Source: Flavobacteriaceae bacterium PS02334
GTDB taxonomy: Bacteria > Bacteroidota > Bacteroidia > Flavobacteriales > Flavobacteriaceae
Direction of reading: 5' to 3'
NCBI GenBank assembly: GCA_029959295.1
Contig: JASCOH010000001.1
Coordinates: 62,001 to 126,000 of the forward strand
Length of the DNA: 64,000 bases
Both the position numbers and the translations under genes were made by a program. Below the pieces are notes generated by a model that was not told where the DNA came from, ran no database searches, and worked only from the letters and a program-made list of their open reading frames with translations. Of the stretch, positions 43,332 through 53,043 are shown in pieces; position 1 is the stretch's first letter, and each line of letters starts with the position of its first letter.

Positions 43332-43368
43332 TAAAACAATGCAGCTTTAGTAACAATCTAATGTTTTT

Positions 43369-44397
43369 ATGAGAAAAAAAGTAACCATTTATGATATTGC
43401 AACTGAATTGAATATCACCGCTGCTACAGTTTCAAGGGCACTAAATAACAATCCAAACATCAGCAGCGCCACAAAAGAATTAGTATTAAATGCGGCAGAA
43501 AAAATGGGTTATGAGCAAAACCGACTTGCTTTAGCCTTAAAAAGCGGAAAAAGCAGTAATGTGGGTGTAATCGTTCCCAGAATCGATAGTAACTTTTTCG
43601 GATCTGCAATTCGAGGCATTGAAGAAGAATTGAATAAATTCGGATATCATGTAATTATCTGCCAGACTTATAATGATGAAGCTAAGGAAATTGCAAATAT
43701 CGATGCGCTTTTAAATTCTCAAGTTGATGGCATTTTCATCTCTACTTCCAGCAAAGACGTGACTTCCTTTGAAAGAATCTTGCGAAAAGATGTTCCCTTG
43801 ATATTTTTTGATAGAAAGAAAACCATGGACAATGTGAGTTCTGTAACCATAAATGATTTTGATGGAGGCTACAAAGCAACGCAGCATTTAATTGATAACG
43901 GATGCAAAAGAATTGCTCATTTTGCTGGAGATTTCAATTTAGAAATTTTTAAAGAGCGTTTTTCTGGATATAAACAAGCTTTGAAAGACAACAATATCGA
44001 TTACATAGAAGACTATGTTTTTAAAACCCGAAGTAATGTAGAAGATGGAAAAAAGGCCGTGAAAAAGCTTTTAAAAATGAAAAATCCGCCAGATGCTATA
44101 TTTTCTGCTTCAGATTGGGATGCTTTGGGTGCGATTCAAGAACTGAAAGCCAAAAATTATAAAATTCCGGAAGATGTTTCTGTAATTGGATTCAGTAATG
44201 AGCCTTTTACAAAATTTATGGAACTGACAATCAGCACAATAGATCAATTTCCTTTAGAAATGGGAAAAATTGCTGCCAAAGTGTTTTTAGAGCAGGTCAA
44301 TAATTCAGAGAAAGTAAAAATCGAAAAGAAAGTAGTTCTGGAACCTGAACTAATTATAAGGAAATCAACCAAAAAGATTATTACAAAGAGTAAATAA
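43369..44397 (+). CDS. LacI-family repressor, probable regulator of pectin utilisation
   Basis: 342 residues, the typical LacI length. Residues about 4-50 form the helix-turn-helix (TIYDIATELNITAATVSRAL) and hinge helix (NRLALALKSGKSSNVGVIVP). The periplasmic-binding-protein-like effector domain follows (SNFFGSAIRGIEEELNKFGY, GCKRIAHFAGD, ISTIDQFPLEMGKIAAKVFL). It diverges from the GH28 operon and sits between that operon and the uronate catabolic operon. Both have GTAATCGATTAC in front, a palindrome of the kind LacI proteins bind. The inducer is likely galacturonate, KDG or a related uronate; that and the DNA target are inferred. Confidence 0.92.
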   Translation: MRKKVTIYDIATELNITAATVSRALNNNPNISSATKELVLNAAEKMGYEQNRLALALKSGKSSNVGVIVPRIDSNFFGSAIRGIEEELNKFGYHVIICQTYNDEAKEIANIDALLNSQVDGIFISTSSKDVTSFERILRKDVPLIFFDRKKTMDNVSSVTINDFDGGYKATQHLIDNGCKRIAHFAGDFNLEIFKERFSGYKQALKDNNIDYIEDYVFKTRSNVEDGKKAVKKLLKMKNPPDAIFSASDWDALGAIQELKAKNYKIPEDVSVIGFSNEPFTKFMELTISTIDQFPLEMGKIAAKVFLEQVNNSEKVKIEKKVVLEPELIIRKSTKKIITKSK

Positions 44398-44399
44398 AT

Positions 44400-44434
44400 A
44401 AAAAATCCGTTTAGAAATTCTAAACGGATTTTTT
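44400..44434. terminator. bidirectional terminator between the LacI gene and uxaA
   Basis: AAAAATCCGTTTAGA / TCTAAACGGATTTTTT forms a perfect stem with a tiny loop between the two converging genes. Confidence 0.88.
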
Positions 44435-44453
44435 ATTTATAAGAAACTATTTT

Positions 44454-46061
44454 TTATAAAGAAACCCCTCTTTTCCAAGGAATAAAGTCATCTTGCTGTA
44501 ATAAATCAGCTTTTGTAGTGATTCTTCCGCTGGCTACTTCTATAATGTAATCGATAATATCTTCACCGATTTCAGAAATGGTTTTGGTGCCACTGATCAC
44601 ATCTCCAGCATCAATGTCGATGATATCGCTCATTTTTTGTGCCAAATGCGTATTCGAAGAAATCTTCACAACCGGTGCAATCGGATTTCCCATCGGAGTT
44701 CCCAAACCTGTCGTAAATAAAACCATCGTGGCACCAGAACCAACCAAACCAGTCGTACATTCCGCATCATTTCCTGGTGTGTTCAATAAATTCAAGCCTG
44801 GTTTTGAAACATATTCGCCATAATCCAAAACATCAGAAACTGGCGCCGCGCCTCCTTTTTTAGAAGCTCCGGCAGATTTCATTGCATCTGTAATCAAACC
44901 GTCTTTAATGTTTCCTGGCGAAGGATTCATATCAAAACCTGAACCTGCGTCAACCACAGATTTCTCAAAAGCTTTCATCAAAGAAAGAAATTTATTTGCT
45001 TTTTCTTCATCAATACAACGATTCATCAACTCTTGTTCAACGCCACAAAGTTCTGGAAATTCAGCTAAAATTGTTTTTCCACCCAAAGCCACAAAAATAT
45101 CAGAAACTACGCCAAGTGCTGGATTTGCTGAGATTCCTGAGAAACCATCAGAACCGCCACATTCCAAACCGACAACCAATTTTGACAACGGAGCTGGTTT
45201 TCTTTCAATGGCATTTGCTTTCAAAATTGCCGCATACGAATCTTTAATAATCGTGCGTAGCATATGATCGACAGTTCCCATTTGCTGTTGCTCATAAATC
45301 AGAATCTCCTTGTTGAAATCTGGATTTATTTCTTTCAAGACATTTTTGAAAATATCAATCTGTAAATTTTGACAGCCTAAGCTCAAAACGGTCGCTCCAG
45401 CCACATTCGGATTATTTACATATCCTGCTAAAAGTTTTGCCAACACTTCAGAATCTTGGCGAATTCCGCCACAACCGCCTGCGTGCGTGATGAATTTTAC
45501 TTCAATATTATTTAACTCTGGCCTACCGTCAGTTGGTTTTGGAGTTTCTGCTTCTTCATTTCCCATCAACGAACGCAAAAGCATTTGATAATCGTCTTGC
45601 TTTTTAGGAAGCAACTCGTTTTCAAAAACCTCTTTCAGCTTTTCAATATTTTTGTTTTCACAAAAAACCAATGGAAAAAACAACCAGACATTTGCCGTTC
45701 CAACTTGTCCGTCTTCGCGGTGATAACCCATGAAAGTTTTATCTTCCCATTTTGAAATATTTGGAGCCGTCCAAGGAAGTGTCATAGTTTTATGCGTCAC
45801 TTTTTCGCTTTGGTGTCTGACATTTGCGGTCGTCAATACTGCTCCTTTTTGGATGAATTGCGTGGCTTTTCCAACCAAAACGCCATACATAAAAATGCTA
45901 TCTCCGATGTTAAAATCGTGTTCGGCAATTTTGTGTTTCGCCTTGACGTCTGTGGCAAGAATAACCGTATTTCCTTCGAATTCCACTCGATCGCCTTGCA
46001 CCAAATCGGTCAAAGCGACAATCACATTATCAGCAGGATTTACTTTTATTAATTTTTTCAT
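44454..46061 (-). CDS. uxaA: altronate dehydratase
   Basis: 535 residues. The N-terminal SAF domain (about 1-95; NPADNVIVALTDLVQGDRVE, KHKIAEHDFNIGD) is joined to the large catalytic domain with THAGGCGG (about 190), LSLGCQNLQID, LECGGSDGFSGISANPA, GSGFDMNPSPGN and TTGLGTPMGNPIAPV. The enzyme removes water from D-altronate to give 2-keto-3-deoxy-D-gluconate (KDG). It is the last gene of the uronate operon, 11 bases after uxaB. Confidence 0.94.
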   Translation of the reverse strand: MKKLIKVNPADNVIVALTDLVQGDRVEFEGNTVILATDVKAKHKIAEHDFNIGDSIFMYGVLVGKATQFIQKGAVLTTANVRHQSEKVTHKTMTLPWTAPNISKWEDKTFMGYHREDGQVGTANVWLFFPLVFCENKNIEKLKEVFENELLPKKQDDYQMLLRSLMGNEEAETPKPTDGRPELNNIEVKFITHAGGCGGIRQDSEVLAKLLAGYVNNPNVAGATVLSLGCQNLQIDIFKNVLKEINPDFNKEILIYEQQQMGTVDHMLRTIIKDSYAAILKANAIERKPAPLSKLVVGLECGGSDGFSGISANPALGVVSDIFVALGGKTILAEFPELCGVEQELMNRCIDEEKANKFLSLMKAFEKSVVDAGSGFDMNPSPGNIKDGLITDAMKSAGASKKGGAAPVSDVLDYGEYVSKPGLNLLNTPGNDAECTTGLVGSGATMVLFTTGLGTPMGNPIAPVVKISSNTHLAQKMSDIIDIDAGDVISGTKTISEIGEDIIDYIIEVASGRITTKADLLQQDDFIPWKRGVSL

Positions 46062-46072
46062 ATCAATTTTTA

Positions 46073-47533
46073 TTAAAATTGTCTTTTAAAATTCCTGAAA
46101 CCTTTTTCAATTCCGTTAGATTCTATTTCATTTAAAGCACGAATTACAGCTTCCGTCAAACCTTCAACTTGGTTCAAATCTTGATCCCAAAATTCTGTAT
46201 TTGCTAAAATTTCCTTCGTAACTTTTTCCGTATTATTCGAACTCCAAGCTTCTTTGAAGGTGTCTACAATTTCTTGCGTATCTTTTATAGGAAGCGCTTT
46301 TCCGTTCCATTCTCCTTGGTAAAAACGAATTGTGCAAGCCAAAGAAAATGTCAGATAAACTGGCAATTTTTGGTTTAATTCTACGTATTTCAACAAACTT
46401 GGCAACACGCGAACTTTGAATTTTGAAATTGAATTGAGCGCAATATCAGAAAGCTGGTGTTTGATAAACGGATTTCTGAAACGGTCTAAAACTTCTTCTG
46501 CAAACTGCTGCAATTCCGATTTATCCATATCCAAAGTCGGATTGATTTCGTCAAAAATTACTTTGTTTACAAAATCTCCCGTGAATTCATTATCAACACT
46601 TTGCTTCACGGTTTCATTTCCATATAAAATTGAAAACGGAACCAAAGCCGTATGCGCTCCATTTAAAATTCGCACTTTTCTAGTGCGATAAGGTTGCATG
46701 TCTGAAACGATTTTTACATCTAAATTCGTCTTTTCAAAAGGTAATTTCGCTTTCAATTTTTCATCGCCTTCAATTACCCAAAGGAAAAAAGGTTCAGCGG
46801 TCACAATCAGATTATCTTCAAAAACAATCTTGCTGTTGTATTCCTCAATTTCATTTCTCGGATAACCAGGAACGATTCTGTCTACCAATGTATTATGAAA
46901 AGTACAGGCATTTTCTAACCAATTTTTAAAGCCTTCTTCCAAGTTCCAAAGCGTGCAATATTGCAATAAAATGGCTTTCAAAGTATCGGCATTATGATTA
47001 ATCAATTCACACGGAATTATGGTCAGACCTTTAGAATTATCTCCATTGAAATGTAGGAAACGTTCATATAACAAAACCGTTAATCTTGCAGGAAAAGCCT
47101 TTGGTGGCGCCATATCCATCGTATCTGAATCTATAAACTCGATTCCGGCTTCTGTAGTATTTGAAATTACAAATTCCAATTCTTCTTCCTTAGCCAAATC
47201 TAGAAATTGATCAAATTCTGTATAGGGATTGATTCCTTTTACAATATTTTCTATGACTTCAATTTCTTGGATTTTCTCGCCCTTTTTTACACCATTTAAA
47301 AATAAAGTGTACAATCCGTCTTGGTCGTTAAGCATGTGCACCAAACCGTTCTCAAGTGGCTGTACAACGGCGATTCCGGCATTGAAATCTACTTTTTTAT
47401 TTAGTACTTGGAAAGCATAATCAACGAAAGCCCGCAAAAAATTTCCTTCTCCAAATTGAACCACTTTTATAGGAAGTTTTACTTCTGTTCCGATAGTTTC
47501 ACGGCTTAATTTTTGTTTTATCTGATTTTCCAT
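46073..47533 (-). CDS. uxaB: tagaturonate reductase (altronate oxidoreductase)
   Basis: 486 residues. The N-terminal Rossmann part (KVVQFGEGNFLRAFVDYAFQ) and the mannitol-dehydrogenase-type C-terminal domain with the catalytic stretch RTRKVRILNGAHTALVPFS (about 283-301) are clear. It reduces D-tagaturonate to D-altronate with NADH, between UxaC and UxaA in the galacturonate branch. Three bases separate it from the transporter gene and 11 from uxaA. Confidence 0.94.
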   Translation of the reverse strand: MENQIKQKLSRETIGTEVKLPIKVVQFGEGNFLRAFVDYAFQVLNKKVDFNAGIAVVQPLENGLVHMLNDQDGLYTLFLNGVKKGEKIQEIEVIENIVKGINPYTEFDQFLDLAKEEELEFVISNTTEAGIEFIDSDTMDMAPPKAFPARLTVLLYERFLHFNGDNSKGLTIIPCELINHNADTLKAILLQYCTLWNLEEGFKNWLENACTFHNTLVDRIVPGYPRNEIEEYNSKIVFEDNLIVTAEPFFLWVIEGDEKLKAKLPFEKTNLDVKIVSDMQPYRTRKVRILNGAHTALVPFSILYGNETVKQSVDNEFTGDFVNKVIFDEINPTLDMDKSELQQFAEEVLDRFRNPFIKHQLSDIALNSISKFKVRVLPSLLKYVELNQKLPVYLTFSLACTIRFYQGEWNGKALPIKDTQEIVDTFKEAWSSNNTEKVTKEILANTEFWDQDLNQVEGLTEAVIRALNEIESNGIEKGFRNFKRQF

Positions 47534-47536
47534 TTC

Positions 47537-49066
47537 TTAATTTTTGATAACTTTATAATTTGGGACCAACGATTTCATTACTGTCCAAGCGATTAAATAC
47601 GCCACGGCACAAATTGAAAAAATGATCATATATCCTTTGTCAATTCCATCAGAAACAACAGCTCCCGTTTTCTCTAATTCTTCGAAGAAATTTTCAGGAA
47701 GACGCTGCTCAACAAACTGGGGAAATTTCTCTAAAAACGGAACTCCGTCTACAGTTGTCCATGTTACATGCGCATAATCGAACAAAACGCCTGAACTTTT
47801 ATTGATGATGAAAGAACCGATTCCTCCAGCCATTCCGCCAATCCCTGTGATAGTTGCAATCGCTCTTTTTGGAAACATATCGCCAACTGTTGAGAAAATA
47901 TTCGCTGACCAAGCTTGATGTGCGGCGCCTGCAATTCCAATAATTACGATCGGAATCCAATAACTGATTTCGCCTCCAGGCTGTGCCAATAAAACCAGCA
48001 AAGGAAAAAAGGCAAAAATCAACATGGCGCGCATTCTTCCTGCATAAGGATTCATTCCTTTTTTATCTACAAAATATCTCGGCAACCAGCCTCCGATAAT
48101 CGCTAAAAGTGTAATCGTATACAAAACCACCAACGGAATTGAAGTTTGCGTGCCTGTCATTCCATAAACCGAACTCAAATAGGCCGGTGTCCAGAATAAA
48201 TAAAACCACCAAACGCCGTCTGTCATGAATTTTCCGAAAATGAACGCCCAAGTTTGTCTGTAGGTAAAACATTGTTTCAAAGTGAATTTTGTCTCCACTC
48301 CAGTAGTCGCATTTACAACAGAATCTTCTATATCTTGCTGGATATAAGCTAGTTCTTCGGGATTTACTTTTGGGTGAACTTCTGGTTTTTTGTAAATAAA
48401 TATCCATAATCCCATCCATAAAAATCCTAAACCGCCAATAATAATGAAGGCCATTTCCCAACCCATCGAATCTGCAATAAACGGAATCGTAAGTGGCGCT
48501 GCTAAAGCTCCAACGGTTGCTCCGGCATTAAAAATACTCGTTGACAAGGCTCTGTCTTTCTTCGGAAAATATTCTGCCGTCGCTTTGATTGACGCCGGAA
48601 AGTTGGCTGATTCTCCGACTGCCAATACAAATCGAGCAAAAATAAATAGCGTAACGCTTGTGCTGATTACTAAGGAAACATCGCTGATATTGCTGATGAT
48701 TTCTTTTGATTCTCCAAAACCGATGAACCAGTTTCCAGTCAAATAACCCGCAGTTGCAATACCGCAAAAAGCGTGTAGAATTGCTCCAATCGACCAAATG
48801 AAAATAGCCCATAGAAACCCTTTTTTAGTATCCATCCAATCCACAAATTTTCCTGCAAAAAGCATGCTTCCCGCGTAGAAAATTGAAAATAAAGCGGTTA
48901 TATTTCCATAATCATTATTATTCCAATGAAATTCAGGCTGGATATAATCTTTCCAAGTCAAGGAAAGCACTTGCCTGTCCAAATAATTGATGGTCGTCGC
49001 AATGAAGAGCAGTCCGCAGATGCTCCACCTGAAATTGGTTGCCTTTTTTGGTGTATCTAAATTCAT
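47537..49066 (-). CDS. MFS hexuronate transporter (ExuT-like)
   Basis: 509 residues with 12 predicted membrane helices. Signature stretches of the anion:cation symporter/ExuT group are WSICGLLFIATTINYLDRQV at the N-terminus, ARFVLAVGESANFPASIKAT, and IFNAGATVGALAAPLTIPFI. A hydrophilic insertion lies at about 115-135 (GNWFIGFGESKEIISN). It would carry galacturonate and similar monomers from periplasm to cytoplasm by proton symport. It sits between kdgA and uxaB in the uronate operon, so it supplies their pathway. Confidence 0.9.
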   Translation of the reverse strand: MNLDTPKKATNFRWSICGLLFIATTINYLDRQVLSLTWKDYIQPEFHWNNNDYGNITALFSIFYAGSMLFAGKFVDWMDTKKGFLWAIFIWSIGAILHAFCGIATAGYLTGNWFIGFGESKEIISNISDVSLVISTSVTLFIFARFVLAVGESANFPASIKATAEYFPKKDRALSTSIFNAGATVGALAAPLTIPFIADSMGWEMAFIIIGGLGFLWMGLWIFIYKKPEVHPKVNPEELAYIQQDIEDSVVNATTGVETKFTLKQCFTYRQTWAFIFGKFMTDGVWWFYLFWTPAYLSSVYGMTGTQTSIPLVVLYTITLLAIIGGWLPRYFVDKKGMNPYAGRMRAMLIFAFFPLLVLLAQPGGEISYWIPIVIIGIAGAAHQAWSANIFSTVGDMFPKRAIATITGIGGMAGGIGSFIINKSSGVLFDYAHVTWTTVDGVPFLEKFPQFVEQRLPENFFEELEKTGAVVSDGIDKGYMIIFSICAVAYLIAWTVMKSLVPNYKVIKN

Positions 49067-49113
49067 TATTCTGGAGGAATTTGGTCGGTTTTAGTTAATG
49101 AAATATTGAAATT

Positions 49114-49785
49114 TTACTGCTTTCTTATAGATTTTATTATGTTCAAGGCATTTTTTGTTGCCGTGGTTAATTCTGAAAAATTCTTTTCTGCAATCAGCTT
49201 TTCGCTGATCAATTTGCTTCCCATTCCAACACAGACAACTCCGGCATCGAACCATTGTTTTAAGCTTTCTTCTGTTGGAGAAACGCCTCCTGTTGGCATG
49301 ATTGACGTCCAAGGTTGTGGTGCCAAAACACCTTTTACAAACTGCGGTCCGTAAACATCGCCAGGAAATAATTTTACGATTTCACAGCCCAATTCTTCTG
49401 CTTTTGCAATTTCTGTCAAAGACCCGCAACCTGGCGACCAAAGCACTTTTCTGCGATTGCAAACGATTGCGATGTCTTCCCTGAAAACAGGCGTGACTAT
49501 AAAATTGGCTCCCATTTGCAAATACAATGAAGCGGTTGCAGCGTCAGTTACAGAACCTACGCCTAAAATCATTTCAGGCATCTCTTTGATAGAAAATTTC
49601 ATCAATTCTCTAAAAACTTCATGAGCAAAATCACCTCTTGCAGTAAATTCAAAAAGGCGTGCGCCTCCGTCATAACAAGCTTTTACGATGTTTTTACACA
49701 ATTCAACATCATGATTATAAAACAACGGAACCAATCCGGTTTCCTTCATTTTTTGAGCTACTTCTATTCTTGTAAATTGTGCCAT
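49114..49785 (-). CDS. kdgA: KDPG aldolase
   Basis: 223 residues, the normal size for the bifunctional KDPG/KHG aldolase family. FTARGDFAHEVF, GVGSVTDAATASLYLQMGAN and the Schiff-base segment CEIVKLFPGDVYGPQFVKGV (the Lys before LFPG) are present, then MPTGGVSP. It splits 2-keto-3-deoxy-6-phosphogluconate into pyruvate and glyceraldehyde-3-phosphate, the last step of uronate breakdown. It follows kdgK by nine bases. Confidence 0.93.
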   Translation of the reverse strand: MAQFTRIEVAQKMKETGLVPLFYNHDVELCKNIVKACYDGGARLFEFTARGDFAHEVFRELMKFSIKEMPEMILGVGSVTDAATASLYLQMGANFIVTPVFREDIAIVCNRRKVLWSPGCGSLTEIAKAEELGCEIVKLFPGDVYGPQFVKGVLAPQPWTSIMPTGGVSPTEESLKQWFDAGVVCVGMGSKLISEKLIAEKNFSELTTATKNALNIIKSIRKQ

Positions 49786-49794
49786 TTTTTTGTT

Positions 49795-50817
49795 TTATCG
49801 AGAAACTTTTCCTGAAGAATCTCCATTTACTATATTTTCAATTTCTTGTAAAGTCGCCAAATTATAATCGCCAACAATTGTATGTTTCAGGCAACAAGCG
49901 GCAACTGCAAAATCAATGTTTCGCTGTAAATTTTCTGGCGTTGCAATCAAGCTGTAAACTAAGCCACCCATGAAAGCATCGCCTGTTCCTACTCTATCTA
50001 CAACCGGAGTTACCTCCTTAACCGCCGCTTTATAAATTGATTTTCCATCGTATAAAATTCCGCCAATTCTTTGATGCGAAGCGCTTACCGAATAGCGCAA
50101 AGTCGTTGCTGCAATCTTTAAATTCGGACATTTTTCAAATATCTTGGAATAAAATCCTTTTAAAGCAATTTCATCTGTATAATCTGGATCTACTTTTTCC
50201 ATTCCCAACATGAAATTTGCCGTATCGATATCGCCTAAAATTACATTGCAATAGCTTAACATTTCAGGCATAACGTCGCTTGGCTGTTTTCCATATTTCC
50301 ATAATTTTGAACGGTAATTCAAATCGCAGGAAATCGTCAAACCTAATGTATGAGCAATTTTTATCGCAATCAAACATTCTTCTGCAGCATTTTCTGAAAT
50401 TGCTGCTGTAATGCCGCTAAAATGAAACCACGTTTTTCCTTCAAAGATTTTTTCCCAGTCAAACGCCCCTTTTTCAATGGATGCGATGGCGCTGTTGGAG
50501 CGGTCATAAACCACATTGCTTCCTCTATTTCCCGAACCAGTTTCTAAGAAATAAATACCTAAACGATCGCCTCCAAAAATCACGTTATTGGTATTGACTT
50601 TCATCTTTCGCATTTCTTTCAAAGCGCATTCACCGATTTCATTTTCCGGCAAACGCGTTACAAATTCAGCATCGATTCCGTAATTTGCAAGGGAAACGGC
50701 CACGTTAAATTCACCACCGCCATACGTTGCAGAAAAGTTTTTTGATTGCGAAAAACGCAGGTATTTTTCCGTCGAAAGACGCAGCATTATTTCTCCGAAA
50801 GTAACTACTTTACTCAT
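49795..50817 (-). CDS. kdgK: 2-keto-3-deoxygluconate kinase
   Basis: 340 residues of the PfkB/ribokinase fold. The first PfkB motif (YGGGEFNVAVSLANYGIDAE, about 32-51) and the second with catalytic Asp (VDRVGTGDAFMGGLVYSL, about 275-292) are both intact. It phosphorylates KDG at the 6-hydroxyl with ATP. KDG is where the galacturonate branch and the unsaturated uronate branch of this operon meet. It lies between uxaC and kdgA. Confidence 0.92.
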   Translation of the reverse strand: MSKVVTFGEIMLRLSTEKYLRFSQSKNFSATYGGGEFNVAVSLANYGIDAEFVTRLPENEIGECALKEMRKMKVNTNNVIFGGDRLGIYFLETGSGNRGSNVVYDRSNSAIASIEKGAFDWEKIFEGKTWFHFSGITAAISENAAEECLIAIKIAHTLGLTISCDLNYRSKLWKYGKQPSDVMPEMLSYCNVILGDIDTANFMLGMEKVDPDYTDEIALKGFYSKIFEKCPNLKIAATTLRYSVSASHQRIGGILYDGKSIYKAAVKEVTPVVDRVGTGDAFMGGLVYSLIATPENLQRNIDFAVAACCLKHTIVGDYNLATLQEIENIVNGDSSGKVSR

Positions 50818-50844
50818 TTTCTTATTCTTGTATTACTTTCAAAA

Positions 50845-52245
50845 TTAAAATTTGAAATATTCTTTTGCGTTGTTGTAGCTGATGTCAGAAACCATTTTAC
50901 CAATCCATTCCATATCGTTTGGCAATTCGCCACGCTTGATTTCATCTCCTAAAAGATTGCACAAAACGCGTCTGAAATATTCGTGTCTTGGAAAGGATAA
51001 AAAGCTTCTAGAATCCGTCAACATTCCGATGAAACAGCTGATCAATCCCATATTTGACAAGGCATTCATCTGTTTTGTCATTCCGTCTTTTTGGTCTAAA
51101 AACCACCAACCTGAGCCAAATTGTACTTTTCCTTTGATGCTTCCATCATTGAAATTCCCAATCATCGTCGCCATCACTTCGTTATCTGCAGGATTTAAAT
51201 TGTAAATGATTGTTTTTGTCAGTTTATCTTTGGTATCCAAAGCATTTAAAAACGCTGACAAATTCTTCGATTGAGAAAAATCTCCGATAGAATCCCAACC
51301 GGTATCTGGTCCTAAAATGCTGTGCATTCTGGCGTTATTGTTACGAAGAGCACCTAAGTGAAATTGCTGAATCCAACCATATTGATGATAAGATTCTGAT
51401 AAAAACAACAAAATCGCACTTTGAAACTTTAAAGCTTCTGATGATGTAATCGGTTGCATTTTTCTCTTTTTCTCAAAAATCGACTTGATTTCGGTTTCTG
51501 TAAAATCTTCGAAATAAATCTGGTCTAAACCGTGATCAGAAAGCTTACATCCATTTTCATTGAAATACGCAATTCTCTTTGAGAGCGCTTGGTGCAAATC
51601 ATCATACGTATTTATTTCAATATCAGCTATTTTTGCTAATGAATCGATATATTCGTTGTACGTTTCGCTAGAAATCAAAATTGCCTTGTCAGGACGGAAA
51701 GCAGTGCTAACTTTTACTGAAAAATCACTGTTTTTAAGTGCTTGGTGGTACTCTAAATTATCTGTTGGGTCTTCTGTCGTACAAACCACTTCGGCATTGG
51801 CTTTCTTCAATAAATTCTGGCAAGAATATTCTGCTGTGCTTAATTTTTGAGAAGTTTCTTCATAAATTCCTGAAGCCGATTTTTCATTCAATAACTCATG
51901 AATATCAAAATAACGAGCTAATTCTAGATGCGTCCAATGATACAAAGGATTTCGCATCGTGTACGGAACCGTTTTTCCCCATTGCAGAAATTTGTCTTTG
52001 TCAGAAGCATCGCCAGTGATAAATTTTTCATTTACGCCTAAAGTTCGCATCGCCCTCCATTTGTAATGGTCGCCGTTGATCCAAACATCGGTAATGTTCT
52101 TAAAGCTATAATTTTCAGCAATCAATTTTGGAGATAAATGATTGTGGTAATCTATAATTGGCTGATTTTTAGAATAGTTGTGATACAATTCTTCAGCATA
52201 TTTATTTTCTAATAAAAAATTGTCGTGAATAAATGTCGTACTCAT
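50845..52245 (-). CDS. uxaC: uronate isomerase
   Basis: Start set at ATG 52245 (MSTTFIHDNFLLENKYAEEL); the open frame extends upstream into kduD but without need. 466 residues. The amidohydrolase-fold metal site IDYHNHLSP (about 32-40) is present, then WRAMRTLGV, TTEDPTDNLEYH, FHLGALRNNNARMHSILGPD and FIGMLTDSRSFLSFPRHEYF, all typical of UxaC. It converts galacturonate to tagaturonate and glucuronate to fructuronate. Ten bases separate its start from the kduD stop codon. Confidence 0.94.
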   Translation of the reverse strand: MSTTFIHDNFLLENKYAEELYHNYSKNQPIIDYHNHLSPKLIAENYSFKNITDVWINGDHYKWRAMRTLGVNEKFITGDASDKDKFLQWGKTVPYTMRNPLYHWTHLELARYFDIHELLNEKSASGIYEETSQKLSTAEYSCQNLLKKANAEVVCTTEDPTDNLEYHQALKNSDFSVKVSTAFRPDKAILISSETYNEYIDSLAKIADIEINTYDDLHQALSKRIAYFNENGCKLSDHGLDQIYFEDFTETEIKSIFEKKRKMQPITSSEALKFQSAILLFLSESYHQYGWIQQFHLGALRNNNARMHSILGPDTGWDSIGDFSQSKNLSAFLNALDTKDKLTKTIIYNLNPADNEVMATMIGNFNDGSIKGKVQFGSGWWFLDQKDGMTKQMNALSNMGLISCFIGMLTDSRSFLSFPRHEYFRRVLCNLLGDEIKRGELPNDMEWIGKMVSDISYNNAKEYFKF

Positions 52246-52255
52246 TTTATAGTTT

Positions 52256-53041
52256 TTATTCTTCGTTTGAAGGTTTTCCGATGGTGGCCAAAATTCCTCC
52301 ATCGACATAAATTATTTGTCCGTTTACAAAATCGCTTGCTTTTGAAGCCAAGAAAACTGCGGTTCCAGCCAAATCTTCTGGGTCTCCCCAACGTGCAGCT
52401 GGAGTTCTGCTGATGATAAATTCATTGAAAGGATGACCGTCAACTCGGATGGGTTCTGTTTGAGAAGTTGCAAAATAGCCAGGCCCGATTCCGTTGACTT
52501 GGATGTTGTGTTTTGCCCATTCAGTTGCTAGATTTTTTGTCAGCATTTTCAAGCCGCCTTTTGCAGCAGCATAAGCCGACACACTGTTTCTGCCTAATTC
52601 GCTCATCATCGAACAGATGTTTATTATTTTGCCTTCCTTACGCTCAATCATTTGTTTAGCAACCAATTGCGACATAATAAAAGGCCCGACTAAATCAACG
52701 TCGATAACTTTTCTGAAATCTGCAACAGGCATTGTGATTGCCAATTCTCTTTTGATAATTCCAGCGTTGTTTACTAAAATGTGAATATCACCAACTTCTT
52801 GAGTAATTTTTTCTACGTTTTCTGCAGCTGCATTTTCATCAGTTACATCAAACAAATAACCTTTCGCTTGGTATCCTTTTGATTTATAGTAAGAAATTGC
52901 TTCCACCATTTTTGAAGACGTCGTTCCTGTAATGATTAACTGTGCCCCGGCGATTGCCAAACCTTCTGCGATTGCCATTCCCAAACCGTGCGTTCCGCCA
53001 GTAATCAGGGCATTTTTATTGGATAAATTGAATAATTTCAT
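52256..53041 (-). CDS. kduD: 2-dehydro-3-deoxy-D-gluconate 5-dehydrogenase
   Basis: Start set at ATG 53041 (MKLFNLSNKNALITGGTHGL), because upstream codons overlap kduI. 261 residues, a classical SDR. The cofactor motif TGGTHGLG (about 14-21), NNAG, the catalytic Ser, and YAAAKGG with Tyr/Lys (about 155-161) are present; the C-terminus VNGQIIYVDGGILATIG is typical. It reduces 2,5-diketo-3-deoxygluconate to KDG after KduI. Two bases separate its start from the kduI stop. Confidence 0.92.
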   Translation of the reverse strand: MKLFNLSNKNALITGGTHGLGMAIAEGLAIAGAQLIITGTTSSKMVEAISYYKSKGYQAKGYLFDVTDENAAAENVEKITQEVGDIHILVNNAGIIKRELAITMPVADFRKVIDVDLVGPFIMSQLVAKQMIERKEGKIINICSMMSELGRNSVSAYAAAKGGLKMLTKNLATEWAKHNIQVNGIGPGYFATSQTEPIRVDGHPFNEFIISRTPAARWGDPEDLAGTAVFLASKASDFVNGQIIYVDGGILATIGKPSNEE

Positions 53042-53043
53042 AG